NCBI GenBank assembly: GCA_051649785.1
Contig: JBOFHT010000082.1
Location: 1-61,617 of the forward strand
DNA length: 61,617 nucleotides
Reading direction: 5' to 3'
From: JBOFHT01 sp051649785
GTDB lineage: Archaea; Methanobacteriota; Methanobacteria; Methanobacteriales; Methanobacteriaceae
Made by a program: the position numbers and the translations under genes. The notes under the pieces were generated by a model, which was not told the DNA's origin, did not search any database, and saw nothing but the letters and a program-made list of their open reading frames with translations. Positions 17,739 to 27,640 of this stretch are shown here, piece after piece. How positions within the stretch are numbered: the first letter of the stretch is position 1; the number at the start of each line of letters is the position of its first letter.

Positions 17739-18908
17739 CTATTCATATCTCAAAGCTTCTGTTGGTTCTAATTTTGATGCCCTGTAAGCAGGGTATATTC
17801 CTCCAATTACTCCTACAATAAGAGCTACTCCAAATGCTTTTATGAATATGTCTAATGAATAAACTGGTTCAATAGCGGCTCCAACACTTGTTAATAGTAA
17901 TATTAAGTTCACTCCAATAATTCCAACAACTGTACCTACAATTCCTGCTACTAATGTAAGAACTATTGATTCTCCAAGTATCATACCTAATATTCTTCTA
18001 CTTCTCCATCCAATAGCTTTTAAAACACCAATTTCACGAGTTCTTTCAAATACTGACATTACCATTGTGTTAATAACACCTATTCCTCCAATGAGTATTG
18101 CTAATAATGATATTGCTCCAGTTGCACTTTCTATCATGCCTAAAGCATTATTTGCTCTTTCAGCTTGGTCTTCTGCAGTTGTTGTTGTTAGTTCATCTGA
18201 ATATTTTTCATTAATATTTTCACTTACTTTACTTACATTTGCATCCTTATTAACTTTAATAATTATATTTGTTACTTTAGATTCTTCACTACTCAAAATT
18301 TGAAGATTTTCTAAAGAAGTGTAAGCTCCATTATCGTCCATAATATTTCCAGTTTCATAAATACCTGTAATTTTAAACTCTTCACCTGAAACTGTGATTG
18401 TGTCTCCTATACTTTTATTTAAGTTTTCAGCACTACTTTTGCCTAAAATTATTTCATTTTTATTTTCATTAAATAGTTCACCTTCTATATCACTTATTCC
18501 AACTAAATCTAATTTATCTTTTTCAATTCCTTTAACTGTCATTCCAAAACTCCCCATAGGGCTATTTTGTCCTGTGCTGCTTGTTCCTTGACTATTTTCT
18601 GTATTAGAACTTTCACTAATAGCTAAAATACCTGCAGTTTTTTCTACACCACTTATATTTGAAAGTTCATCTACTAAACTTTGATTTAGGGAACCTCCTA
18701 CATTTTGAAAAGAATTGGATCCACTTTTAGAAACAGTTATTTCTCCTGCTCCTTCTTTTAATGTTGTTTCAGTTGATGCTAATAATCCACTTGTTATTAA
18801 CCCTAATGCTACAATTGTTGCTATTCCAATAGCTATTCCAACTATTGCTAGAGAACTTCGGGTTTTATTTCTGAAAGGATTTTTCACAATAAGTTTTAAA
18901 TAGTTCAT
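17739..18908 (-). CDS. ABC transporter permease of the MacB/FtsX family
   Basis: 389 residues. One N-terminal membrane segment (about 20-42) is followed by a periplasm-like MacB core domain (about 45-260) and three C-terminal segments (about 265-375) with the FERTREIGVLKAIGWR cytoplasmic motif, the standard FtsX/MacB plan. Such MacB-like pairs without a membrane fusion protein act in mechanotransmission or lipoprotein/peptide export; the substrate here is unknown. Ser-rich insertions occur in the external domain near residues 100-120. Confidence 0.92.
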   Translation of the reverse strand: MNYLKLIVKNPFRNKTRSSLAIVGIAIGIATIVALGLITSGLLASTETTLKEGAGEITVSKSGSNSFQNVGGSLNQSLVDELSNISGVEKTAGILAISESSNTENSQGTSSTGQNSPMGSFGMTVKGIEKDKLDLVGISDIEGELFNENKNEIILGKSSAENLNKSIGDTITVSGEEFKITGIYETGNIMDDNGAYTSLENLQILSSEESKVTNIIIKVNKDANVSKVSENINEKYSDELTTTTAEDQAERANNALGMIESATGAISLLAILIGGIGVINTMVMSVFERTREIGVLKAIGWRSRRILGMILGESIVLTLVAGIVGTVVGIIGVNLILLLTSVGAAIEPVYSLDIFIKAFGVALIVGVIGGIYPAYRASKLEPTEALRYE

Positions 18909-19280
18909 TTTTTCTCCTTTTTCTATTTTTAATAGTTTTTAATCAATTAGAGTTTCTTTTATTTAATTTCAGTCAATTATTTGTATTACTTTTAATAATT
19001 TCTAACTTAGTATAAAAGTAACTTTTTCAAAATCACTTATAAATCACTTACAAATCTATTACAAATTAAAAAATATGTACTGGAAAGGGATATTTGGAAA
19101 TATAATTAGTGGATAAAATAAAAAATAGTTTAAATAATTCTATAGTTAAACATATTAATTAATAAAAACATATTATAACAATATAATTGATAGCAAATTA
19201 AGGTAAAGTAAAATAAAAATTAAAATACTATAAATACTAAAATAGGTAAATAAATTTAAGAAGTATTGGGACATGGTTTA
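18909..19280. other. Divergent intergenic region between the MacB-type permease and nadE
   Basis: No gene seen. It must hold the promoters of both divergent units. A minus-strand TATA-like ACTTTTATACTAAG (19006-19019 complement) is the best permease candidate. On the nadE side only AT-rich sequence with ATACTATAAATACT near 19228-19241 is evident. Confidence 0.4.
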
Positions 19281-20111
19281 ATGCCAAATTCATATAAAAT
19301 AAATTGTGAAAAAAAAGTAAATGAAATTAAAAAATTCATTAACAATATTCTAGAAGATGCAGGTGCTAATGGTATTTGTATTGGTCTTAGTGGAGGCATT
19401 GATTCTTCACTTGTAACTTATCTTGCTACTGGTGCAATTGGTAGTGAAAATATTCTAGCTATTCATATGAAGACAGATACTACACCTATTGATGATACTG
19501 AAGACGCTAGAATTGTAGCTAATACTCTTGGAATTGAATATTATGAAATAGCTATTGATAGTATTGCTAATTCAATTGAAAACTTAGATATTGGTAAAAA
19601 TGATGTTAATGCCTCTAATAATATTTTTAATAATGAAAACAGACTTGCAAGTGGCAATTTAAAAGCTAGAGTTCGAATGTCTATATTGTATTATCATGCA
19701 AATCTTAGAAACTATATTGTAGCTGGAACTGGCAACAAGAGTGAGCTTTCAATTGGTTACTTTACAAAATATGGGGATGGGGGGTGTGATATGCTCCCTA
19801 TTGGCGATTTATACAAAACAGATGTTTTTGCTATGGCTAAATCCCTTAATATTCCTTCTAGAATCATTACTAAATCTCCAAGAGCAGGTTTATGGGAAAA
19901 TCAAAGTGATGAAAAAGAAATTGGTATGTCTTATGATGTTTTGGATCGTCTCCTTGCTATGTTGCAGGGATCTGATAAAAACTTGGATAAAAGCAGAATG
20001 GCTAAGGAACTTGACTTAACCATTAATGAAATTGATAGTATTCTTAATAGAATATCTAATAATAAACACAAGGTTCAACTTAATCCAAAGCCTTCGAGCT
20101 ATGGAAAATAG
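19281..20111 (+). CDS. nadE: NH3-dependent NAD+ synthetase
   Basis: 276 residues from the ATG at 19281; a TTG at 19266 would add MGHGL, but has no better binding site. The ATP-pyrophosphatase loop GLSGGIDSSLVTYLA (about 36-50) identifies the N-type PP-loop superfamily. GTGNKSELSIGYFTKYGDGG and SPRAGLWENQSDE are NadE signatures for deamido-NAD binding. It makes NAD from deamido-NAD and ammonia. There is no glutaminase domain, so it uses free ammonia as in other methanogens. A short Asn-rich insertion lies near residues 110-122. Confidence 0.95.
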   Translation: MPNSYKINCEKKVNEIKKFINNILEDAGANGICIGLSGGIDSSLVTYLATGAIGSENILAIHMKTDTTPIDDTEDARIVANTLGIEYYEIAIDSIANSIENLDIGKNDVNASNNIFNNENRLASGNLKARVRMSILYYHANLRNYIVAGTGNKSELSIGYFTKYGDGGCDMLPIGDLYKTDVFAMAKSLNIPSRIITKSPRAGLWENQSDEKEIGMSYDVLDRLLAMLQGSDKNLDKSRMAKELDLTINEIDSILNRISNNKHKVQLNPKPSSYGK

Positions 20112-20366
20112 TTTTTCCCTAAATTAATATTGTTTTACATTTTATTAGAAACAACTAATTAGAATTATAAACAAAATAAGCAAAGCAAAAATAGAAATAC
20201 TAATTCTAATAACAACATTATATCTATAATTACTAATAACACTAAAAATAATACTAGCAATAATTATAACAATAATATTAAAAATAACAGTGATAATAAT
20301 AACTAGTACTATATTAATATTAATAATAATCAAATTAATGCAAAATTAATAATTAAGGTCATAAAA

Positions 20367-20813
20367 ATGAAAATAGCTATTGTATCTGGAAAATCTGAAG
20401 GGCCTAGTCCATTAAATGCTTTTGATAATGCATTAACTGATGCTGGAATTGGGGATGTTAATTTAATTAAGGTATCAAGTATGCTTGGGCCAAAAACACA
20501 AGTAAAATCATTAGGGGAGTTTCTTCCTGGAGCCATGGTTAACTGTGTTTTAGCTACAAAAACTTCTAAAAACCCAAATGAAATCATATCTGCTTGTGTT
20601 GCTGTAGCTATTGGTGAAAAACTTGGATGTGTTGTTGAACATTCGGCTATTAATCAAAATGAAGAGCTTACATGTAAAGAAGCAATAGCTATGGTTAAAT
20701 ATATGATGGAAGTTCGCCAAGAAGATATTTTAGATCTAATTGTTGAAGAGATTAGCCACAAAGTTGAAAAATGTGGGTCTGTTGTAGCTTCTGTTGTTTA
20801 TTTAGAAGAATAA
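20367..20813 (+). CDS. pdaD: Pyruvoyl-dependent arginine decarboxylase
   Basis: 148 residues. It converts arginine to agmatine for polyamine synthesis in methanogens. The self-cleavage site is in KVSSMLGPKT (about residues 36-45): cleavage between the two serines would turn the second into the pyruvoyl group. The family motif here is usually SSMLPP, so Gly replaces the first Pro. The later GAMVNCVLA and EHSAINQNE segments match the family. The 255-base upstream gap is filled with AAT-type triplet repeats and no gene. Confidence 0.93.
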   Translation: MKIAIVSGKSEGPSPLNAFDNALTDAGIGDVNLIKVSSMLGPKTQVKSLGEFLPGAMVNCVLATKTSKNPNEIISACVAVAIGEKLGCVVEHSAINQNEELTCKEAIAMVKYMMEVRQEDILDLIVEEISHKVEKCGSVVASVVYLEE

Positions 20814-20843
20814 ATTGAATATTAACGAAAATAACGTGCTTTT

Positions 20844-21479
20844 ATGATGAATCAAATTATTCCAAATTTAATCCTAAGTCCAATTTTATACTTTTTAATT
20901 GGATTTTTCATGAAAATATCTGATGATGAATTTGATGAAAATTCAAACCAAAAGCTAGCTATTTTCTTTGGAATCGTTACTGGTGTCTTAAGTGGGATTT
21001 TAATAGCTATTAATTCTGATGCTGCTTATATTCTCATTGCAATTATTTTGGGTAATATTTTAGCTTCAAAAATTGATGGAATTCACCATATTATTTCTAC
21101 TGTAAGCTTTTTAATTATTTCAATACTAACTATTGTATTACTTTCTATTTTGGATCCTTCAATAATTCCAATTAATTATTTAGTTAACTTTAGTATTATA
21201 ACCTTAATAATTTGTACATTAGCAGCATTTATTGATGATTGGGGTCATGATAATCCTATTTTTAATAAAAATAAAGCACTAAAAACTTTTTTCAAATACA
21301 GACTCTTTATGAAAATAGTTATTTTAGTTTTAGCTATAGGTAGTATTACAGAGCTAGCTTTTGGATTTTCAATTCCTTTTGTTTCATTTTTAGATTTTTC
21401 AACTTTTGTTTATTTTATTTTGTTTGAAATTGGATATATGTTTGCAGAAATAATATTTAAGAGATTTTTATTAAATTAA
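20844..21479 (+). CDS. Conserved-looking archaeal membrane protein, function unknown
   Basis: 211 residues with about six membrane segments. Two hydrophilic acidic elements stand out: KISDDEFDENSNQK (about 24-37) between the first two segments, and FIDDWGHDNPIFNKN (about 131-145) mid-protein, which could bind metal or a phosphorylated head group. I do not recognise the family. It begins 30 bases after pdaD and ends 12 bases before cutA, so the three genes are probably one transcript. Confidence 0.7.
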   Translation: MMNQIIPNLILSPILYFLIGFFMKISDDEFDENSNQKLAIFFGIVTGVLSGILIAINSDAAYILIAIILGNILASKIDGIHHIISTVSFLIISILTIVLLSILDPSIIPINYLVNFSIITLIICTLAAFIDDWGHDNPIFNKNKALKTFFKYRLFMKIVILVLAIGSITELAFGFSIPFVSFLDFSTFVYFILFEIGYMFAEIIFKRFLLN

Positions 21480-21491
21480 GTTTTTGATAAT

Positions 21492-21821
21492 ATGACTTTG
21501 GATAATATAATTTTAATTTATATAACTACTTCTTCTAAAGAAGAGTCAGAGAAAATAGCAAGAGAATTACTGGAGCAACATATTGTAGCTTGTTGCAATA
21601 TTACCGAAAAGATTAATTCATTGTACTGGTGGAATGGCAAACTAGCTAATGATGAAGAGTCAGTTTTAATAGCTAAAACAATTGAATCAAATTTTAAAGA
21701 TATAGAATCTATAGTACAATCAGTTCATAGTTATGATAATCCGTGTATTGTAGCTATTCCAATATTAAATACATCTAAATCCTTTAGTGAATGGATTAAA
21801 AATGAATTAAGAGTAAAATAA
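21492..21821 (+). CDS. cutA: CutA1-like protein
   Basis: 109 residues, the normal CutA length. The pattern IYITTSSKEESEKIARELLEQHIVACCNI, followed by SLYWWNGKL, EESVLIAKT and VQSVHSYDNPCIVAIPI, is diagnostic for the trimeric CutA1 family. It was linked to divalent cation tolerance in E. coli; its function in archaea is not established. It is co-directional with pdaD and the membrane protein. Confidence 0.95.
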   Translation: MTLDNIILIYITTSSKEESEKIARELLEQHIVACCNITEKINSLYWWNGKLANDEESVLIAKTIESNFKDIESIVQSVHSYDNPCIVAIPILNTSKSFSEWIKNELRVK

Positions 21822-22170
21822 CAATGAATTAATATATAATAGGTTATTATTATTAGTATTGGTATTATTATTACCATTATTATATAATTAATACTACTAA
21901 ATAAACCAAAATTTATAAAAAATTTTATTACCTTTAGAATCCTCTTGCACTATATTTATATGTAATTTAGAACATAATTTAGAGTGTAATCAGAGATAAT
22001 AATTAGTATAAAATTAGTACAAAAATTGCTACAACTTACGTTACACGCATTATTCATTACTTATTACTCATTATATTACTTATATTACTTTCATTATTTA
22101 CATCACTTACAATAATAATTTTAAAAATAATAATAATTATAATAATAACTAATAATCAGAGGGTGGAGTT
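21822..22170. other. Intergenic region upstream of leuS
   Basis: No gene seen. ATT/AAT triplet-rich tracts occur at both ends (21840-21890 and 22080-22155). A TATA-like ACTATATTTATATG lies near 21950-21963. GGGTGGAGT just before 22171 is the ribosome binding site of leuS. Confidence 0.45.
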
Positions 22171-25100
22171 TTGAACTCAGATACAAACTCAAATATAAGG
22201 GTCACAGAAAAGAAATGGCAGAATAAATGGAATGAATCAAAAGTATTCCAGTCAAATCCAGATAATCGTGAGAAATTATACTTAACCGTAGCTTATCCTT
22301 ATCCAAGTGGAGCTATGCATATTGGACATGGTCGTACTTATACAGTTCCTGATGTTTATGCACATTTTAAGAGAATGCAAGGATATAATGTCTTATTTCC
22401 CATGGCATGGCATGTTACGGGTGCTCCAGTTATTGGAATAGCTAAACGAATAGAACGGCAAGACCAATGGACGCTTGATCTTTATGAAAATGTTCACAAA
22501 GTTCCAAAAGATGAACTATCTAAATTTAAAGAACCAGAATATATTGTTAAGTATTTTTCTAAGGAATATCATAAAGTAATGTCGGATATGGGTTATTCAA
22601 TTGATTGGAGACGTGAATTTAGGACAACTGATCCTAGTTATAACAAATTCATTGAATGGCAACTTAAAAAACTTAAAAATAAGGGTCTTGTTCGTAAAGG
22701 AAGGCATGCAGTTAAATATTGTCCTTCTTGTGATAATCCTGTAGGGGATCACGATCTTCTAGAAGGAGAAGGGGCTACTATTAATGAAATGACTCTTCTT
22801 AAGTTTAAAATTGATGATAATTCTTCTAAAGACATTTATTTAGTTCCAGCTACATTCCGTCCTGAAACTATTTATGGTGTTACAAATCTTTGGATGAATC
22901 CTGATTTAGAATATATTGAAGTTAAGACCAGCACTAAAATAGGTAATGAAACATGGATAATAGCTAAAGATGCATTTGAAAATATGTCTAATCAAATTGA
23001 AAGATTAGAAATTATTGCCGATGTAGATATTGAACCTTTAATATCTAAAAATGTTGTAAATCCTGTTACTGGTGAAAAACATCCAATATTCCCAGCTAGC
23101 TTTGTTGATGGGGAATATGGTAGCGGTGTTGTATTTTCAGTTCCTGCACATGCACCTGCTGATTTTATAGCTCTCTGTGACCTTCAAAAAAACTTAGAGC
23201 TTCTTAATAAATATAATTTAGGTGAAATAGTTGCTAATATAAATATTCCTAATGTTATTACTCTTAAAGGATATAGTGATCTCCCTGCTAAGGATTTAAT
23301 TGAAAAATTAGATATTAAAAATCAAGAAGACCCTAATTTAGCCGAAGCTACTAATGAACTTTATAAAAATGAGCATTTAAAAGGTAAAATTAGTTCACAC
23401 ATTAGTGATTATGCAGGTATTCAAGTTTCAGTAGCTAGGGATGAAATTAAAGATGCTATGATAGCTAATGATCAAGGGGCTATTATGTATGATTTTTCAG
23501 AGCGTCCAGTTGTTTGTAGGTGTGGAAATCGTTGTGTAATTAAAATAATGAATGATCAATGGTTTTTAAGATATTCTGATGAGGATTGGAAAGAAAAAAC
23601 AAGATTGTGCTTAGAACGTGAAAATATTATTCCTAAAGAAATTAGGGCTAACTTTGATTATTATATTGGTTGGTTAGAAGATTGGGCTTGTTCACGTAGG
23701 ATTGGGCTTGGAACTCAACTTCCATGGGATAAACAATGGTTAATTGAACCATTAACTGACTCCTCTATTTACATGTCTTATTATACAATAGCTAATCATC
23801 TAAAAGATATTGATGTTGAAGATTTAAATGATGCTTTCTTTAATAAGGTATTTTTAAATAGTAATGATTTCAATTGTGACAATGGTAATATTGGGGATGA
23901 TAATGCTGATATTAATGTTCCAATGGATATTATAAATAATATTCAAAATGAATTTAATTATTGGTATCCTTTAGATTGGAGACTTTCTGCTAAGGATTTA
24001 ATTGGAAATCACCTTAGTTTCCATATGTTCCACCATGCTGCTATTTTCCCACAGGATAAATGGCCTAGGGGAATGGTTGTATTTGGTATGGGATTGATGG
24101 AAGGTCATAAAATGTCATCTTCAAAAGGAAATGTTATTTTGCTTTCAGAGGCAATTGAACACTTTGGTGCAGATGTTGTACGTTTATTTTTAATGTCTTC
24201 AGCAGAACCATGGCAAGACTTTGATTGGAGAGAAAAAGAGGTTAAAGGAACTCAAAGACGTTTGGAATGGCTTAATGAGTTTGCAGAGCGTGTTAATCAT
24301 ATTGCCCACTCTAAGATGGTAATGACTTGTTCCAAAGAAGGGAGGGACTGTTCAAGCTGTGGTGCAGGAGATGCAGTTAATAAAAATGGGGCAAACCATG
24401 GTTTAGATATTGGTAGTATTGTACCTCTTAAATTATCTCGTAATATTGATTTGTGGATGATTAGTCAGCTTAATCTTAGGATTAAAGAAGCTACTAAAAG
24501 TTTAGAATCTTTCCAAACAAGAAAGGCTGCTCAAAATGCTCTATTTTTACTTAAAAAAGATGTTGATCATTATATATATAGAATTAGGCATCTTTTAGAA
24601 GAAAATGAAGATGGTTATTTAGATAAAGTTGATTTTGAAATTATTTATGTTTTATCAACAGTTTTAGAATCATGGATTCGTTTAATGGCTCCATTTACTC
24701 CTCATCTAGCCGAAGAACTTTGGAATAAATATGGTGGGGATGGTTTTGTTATTGAAAGTAAATGGCCTGTGTGTGATGATTCATTAATTGATGTTGTAGC
24801 TCAAAAGTCTGAAGAACTTGTTCAAAACATTGTGAAAGATATTAATCAAATAAAAATTATTGTTGATAAAGATGTTGATAAAGTTCACATCTACTTGGCT
24901 CCTGATTGGAAATGGGAAGTCTTTAAAATAGCACATGAAGTGGGAAAACCTGATATAGGTCAAATCATAGGGCGTTCTATGAAAGCTAATATTGCAGAGT
25001 ATGATGTTGATAAAAAATCAATAGCTAGCTTTGCTAAACGTGCAGGTAAAGAAATTACTAAATCTCATTATATTGGTAAAATTGATGAGTTTAAATGTAT

Positions 25101-25230
25101 ATCTTCGGCTGAAGAGTATATTAGTGAAGAAGTCGGTGCTGAACTTGTAATACATACTGATAATTCCTATGATCCTGAAAATAAGTATCAAAATTCTTCA
25201 CCATATAAACCAGCATTGTATATGGAGTAA
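22171..25230 (+). CDS. leuS: Leucyl-tRNA synthetase, archaeal/eukaryotic type
   Basis: 1019 residues starting at TTG with GGGTGGAGT upstream. The HIGH motif is in PSGAMHIGHGRTYT (about 48-61) and KMSKS is GHKMSSSKGN (about 645-654). The CP1 editing domain contains TFRPETIYGVTN and GSGVVFSVPAHAPADF. Two insertions are notable: an Asn/Asp-rich one near residues 565-590 and a Cys-rich one (CSKEGRDCSSCGAGD, near 720-735) that might bind metal. The C-terminal extension typical of archaeal LeuRS is present. The gene appears separate from the upstream cluster but may be read through into the next gene. Confidence 0.97.
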   Translation: MNSDTNSNIRVTEKKWQNKWNESKVFQSNPDNREKLYLTVAYPYPSGAMHIGHGRTYTVPDVYAHFKRMQGYNVLFPMAWHVTGAPVIGIAKRIERQDQWTLDLYENVHKVPKDELSKFKEPEYIVKYFSKEYHKVMSDMGYSIDWRREFRTTDPSYNKFIEWQLKKLKNKGLVRKGRHAVKYCPSCDNPVGDHDLLEGEGATINEMTLLKFKIDDNSSKDIYLVPATFRPETIYGVTNLWMNPDLEYIEVKTSTKIGNETWIIAKDAFENMSNQIERLEIIADVDIEPLISKNVVNPVTGEKHPIFPASFVDGEYGSGVVFSVPAHAPADFIALCDLQKNLELLNKYNLGEIVANINIPNVITLKGYSDLPAKDLIEKLDIKNQEDPNLAEATNELYKNEHLKGKISSHISDYAGIQVSVARDEIKDAMIANDQGAIMYDFSERPVVCRCGNRCVIKIMNDQWFLRYSDEDWKEKTRLCLERENIIPKEIRANFDYYIGWLEDWACSRRIGLGTQLPWDKQWLIEPLTDSSIYMSYYTIANHLKDIDVEDLNDAFFNKVFLNSNDFNCDNGNIGDDNADINVPMDIINNIQNEFNYWYPLDWRLSAKDLIGNHLSFHMFHHAAIFPQDKWPRGMVVFGMGLMEGHKMSSSKGNVILLSEAIEHFGADVVRLFLMSSAEPWQDFDWREKEVKGTQRRLEWLNEFAERVNHIAHSKMVMTCSKEGRDCSSCGAGDAVNKNGANHGLDIGSIVPLKLSRNIDLWMISQLNLRIKEATKSLESFQTRKAAQNALFLLKKDVDHYIYRIRHLLEENEDGYLDKVDFEIIYVLSTVLESWIRLMAPFTPHLAEELWNKYGGDGFVIESKWPVCDDSLIDVVAQKSEELVQNIVKDINQIKIIVDKDVDKVHIYLAPDWKWEVFKIAHEVGKPDIGQIIGRSMKANIAEYDVDKKSIASFAKRAGKEITKSHYIGKIDEFKCISSAEEYISEEVGAELVIHTDNSYDPENKYQNSSPYKPALYME

Positions 25231-25251
25231 TTAGGAGATTGGAGTTTAAAT

Positions 25252-26724
25252 ATGGATAATAGGGGCAAAAATTATTCAGAAAACGGATTTTTTAGTAATT
25301 TTATTAATACTTTCACTAAATCTATTTCTAATGAATATTTTCAAATAAAACTTGCTAAAATTCTTTCTAATGTTCTCACAGCCCCACTTATAGCTATTCC
25401 TATATTTATTTTAATTAATTATATTTCAATCATAGGAGTTCCTCCTGGAAATAGTATTACTGCAAGTATAATTATTAATACTCCTATAACTCCAATTACT
25501 AGCTTTATTATAGTTGAAAGCATTTCTCTAATCTTTGCAACAATAATTCCGCTGCTCACTATTTGTTTATGGGTTAAATATAAAAATTCCGACTATGAGA
25601 TTTCCAATAAGGAAGATAGATTTTATCCATTACTTATTGCTGGACTCCTCTATCTTTTTGCAGGAGCCTTGCTCTTTTTTCTTAATTTATCTCAGTTAAC
25701 AACAATTTTAATGTTTGCGTATGGTATTAATACATTAATAACTCTATTAATTACATTAAAATGGAAAATAAGTATTCATACAATGGGGTTAGCTGGGCCT
25801 GCTACTGTTTTAATATTTTGTTTTGCTGGGTTAGGTGCAAGTGTAGGACTACTTATTCCAGTTATTATGTGGGCTAGAGTGAAATTAAAAAAGCATACTA
25901 TGTCTCAAGTTATTATGGGAGCTATAATAGGATTTTTGCTCACATTTCTTGAATTATATTTTTTACCAGGTCTATTTGGCTATCAAAACATAATTAATTT
26001 AATAGCTACTCAGTTTGTATCTTCATTAAATAGTATTTTAGCATTTATTTCATCTTTTATTTGGTATCCTGCAGCTATTATTGGACCTGCTCTTATTATG
26101 TCTATAATGGGATATTTAAATGATAACGGTTGGGAAGATGGAGACACTCGTAAATTATTTCATATAACTGGATTTATTGCATTTACTGTATTTTTAGCAT
26201 TTGCAAGTTTTGATGCAATTATAATATTAATTTTATCAGGAATTGTATCAATAGCTATTGCTATTTTTGGAGGAGAAGAGTTTTTATGGTTTAAAGGTAT
26301 AGGTAGAAACTCAGATAGTAGTGAAAAACAAACTTATGTAATATTACCTCTTTTATGTAGTGGATTATGGCTAATACTCGCCTTATTTATATTTTCAAAA
26401 GAAATAGCTATTATTGCAACACTTTGTGTGGCTTTAGGTGATGCATTAGCAGAGCCAGTTGGAATTAGATTTGGGGAGCATAAATATAATGTAAAAGCAA
26501 TTAAAGGATCATCTTCTCAAAAATCAATTGAAGGCTCACTTGCTGTTTTTGTAGTTTGTACAATTATTATTCTTATTTTTACATTAAATCCAGTTTTAGC
26601 TATTTCACTAGGAGCTATTTTATCTATTGTTGAAGGAATTAGTCCTAGGGGGACTGATAATATTACTATTCCTGTTGTTGCAGCTATTATTTTAAGTATT
26701 TTGCCAACAATACTACTAATTTAA
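25252..26724 (+). CDS. Dolichol/phytol-kinase-like polyprenol kinase, membrane protein
   Basis: 490 residues with many membrane segments. The C-terminal third carries the signature of the CTP-dependent polyprenol kinase family (SEC59/VTE5): GDTRKLFHITGFI (about 300-312), LGDALAEPVGIRFGEHKY (about 399-416), SSSQKSIEGSLAVF (about 421-434) and VEGISPRGTDNITIP (about 460-474). The N-terminal 280 residues are additional membrane segments not needed for catalysis. A role in phosphorylating geranylgeraniol-type or dolichol lipids is inferred from family. It starts 21 bases after leuS, with AGGAGATTGG upstream. Confidence 0.8.
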   Translation: MDNRGKNYSENGFFSNFINTFTKSISNEYFQIKLAKILSNVLTAPLIAIPIFILINYISIIGVPPGNSITASIIINTPITPITSFIIVESISLIFATIIPLLTICLWVKYKNSDYEISNKEDRFYPLLIAGLLYLFAGALLFFLNLSQLTTILMFAYGINTLITLLITLKWKISIHTMGLAGPATVLIFCFAGLGASVGLLIPVIMWARVKLKKHTMSQVIMGAIIGFLLTFLELYFLPGLFGYQNIINLIATQFVSSLNSILAFISSFIWYPAAIIGPALIMSIMGYLNDNGWEDGDTRKLFHITGFIAFTVFLAFASFDAIIILILSGIVSIAIAIFGGEEFLWFKGIGRNSDSSEKQTYVILPLLCSGLWLILALFIFSKEIAIIATLCVALGDALAEPVGIRFGEHKYNVKAIKGSSSQKSIEGSLAVFVVCTIIILIFTLNPVLAISLGAILSIVEGISPRGTDNITIPVVAAIILSILPTILLI

Positions 26725-26747
26725 TGCCTTAAAACATAAATATGACA

Positions 26748-27533
26748 TTATACTACATAATTTCTAAGATTTCCAATATCTTCAATAGATACTTCAACAC
26801 AATCTCCAATTTTAAGCTCTCCTACTCTGGATGGGGTGCCTGTAGCTATTATATCTCCTTTATTCAGTGTCATTATTGAGGATACAAACTCAATTAATTC
26901 CGATGGATTAAATATCATATTTTTAGTATTGGAATTTTGTTTAATATCTCCATTAACTGAAAGAGTTATTTTCTGATTCATGGGGGTTAATTCTTTTTCT
27001 ATAAATGGTCCTATGGGGCAAAATGTATCAAAACTTTTAGCCCGTGTCCATTGACCATCTATTTCTTGTAAATCTCTAGCTGTAACATCATTTAAACAGG
27101 TATAACCTGCTATAAATTCATCAACGTCTTTTTCTAAAACATTTTTACAGTCTTTACTAATTAAAATAGCTAATTCTCCTTCATAATCTACTTTATTAGT
27201 CATTTTGGGATATTCAATGTCATGTTCATGACCAATAACCGTAGTAGATGGCTTTATAAATAATTTTGGCTCATGAGGAATATCCATATTAAGTTCTTTG
27301 CAATGATTTTTGTAATTTAATCCCACACAAACTATTTTTGAAGGATTAGATGGGGTAGTTAAAACCAAATCATCAAAAGAATAGCTTTTTTTAAAATAAG
27401 TACTAATATTTTCAATATTTCCATTTTTATCAGGGTTTAAAATATCAAATGAGTTTTCAAGTTCTATGACTTTTTCCCCATCATAATACCCATTTTTCAT
27501 TATTCCATTATCAATAAACCTTAAAAACTTCAT
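26748..27533 (-). CDS. Fumarylacetoacetate hydrolase family protein
   Basis: 261 residues. The FAH core is clear: VCVGLNYKNHCKELNM, the metal-binding VDYEGELAILISKD (about 144-157), GYTCLNDVTARDLQ and IATGTPSRVG near the C-terminus. Family members hydrolyse or decarboxylate beta-keto acids (acylpyruvases, oxaloacetate decarboxylase); the exact substrate cannot be told from sequence alone. Start: ATG with GTGAT upstream. It is convergent with the polyprenol kinase gene (24 bases between stops) and shares the strand of hisG, 107 bases upstream of it. Confidence 0.9.
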   Translation of the reverse strand: MKFLRFIDNGIMKNGYYDGEKVIELENSFDILNPDKNGNIENISTYFKKSYSFDDLVLTTPSNPSKIVCVGLNYKNHCKELNMDIPHEPKLFIKPSTTVIGHEHDIEYPKMTNKVDYEGELAILISKDCKNVLEKDVDEFIAGYTCLNDVTARDLQEIDGQWTRAKSFDTFCPIGPFIEKELTPMNQKITLSVNGDIKQNSNTKNMIFNPSELIEFVSSIMTLNKGDIIATGTPSRVGELKIGDCVEVSIEDIGNLRNYVV

Positions 27534-27640
27534 TTAAATCACATAGGGGGTATAATTTCTATTAATATCTAAGTTAATGTCTTAAAATAATATTCAAATT
27601 AATCTTTATAAAATTTTTATAAAATTTTTTATATAATTCT

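Noticed and set aside
19741..20019. 92-codon plus-strand open frame
   Set aside because: Overlaps nadE in another frame; nadE motifs are continuous through the region.
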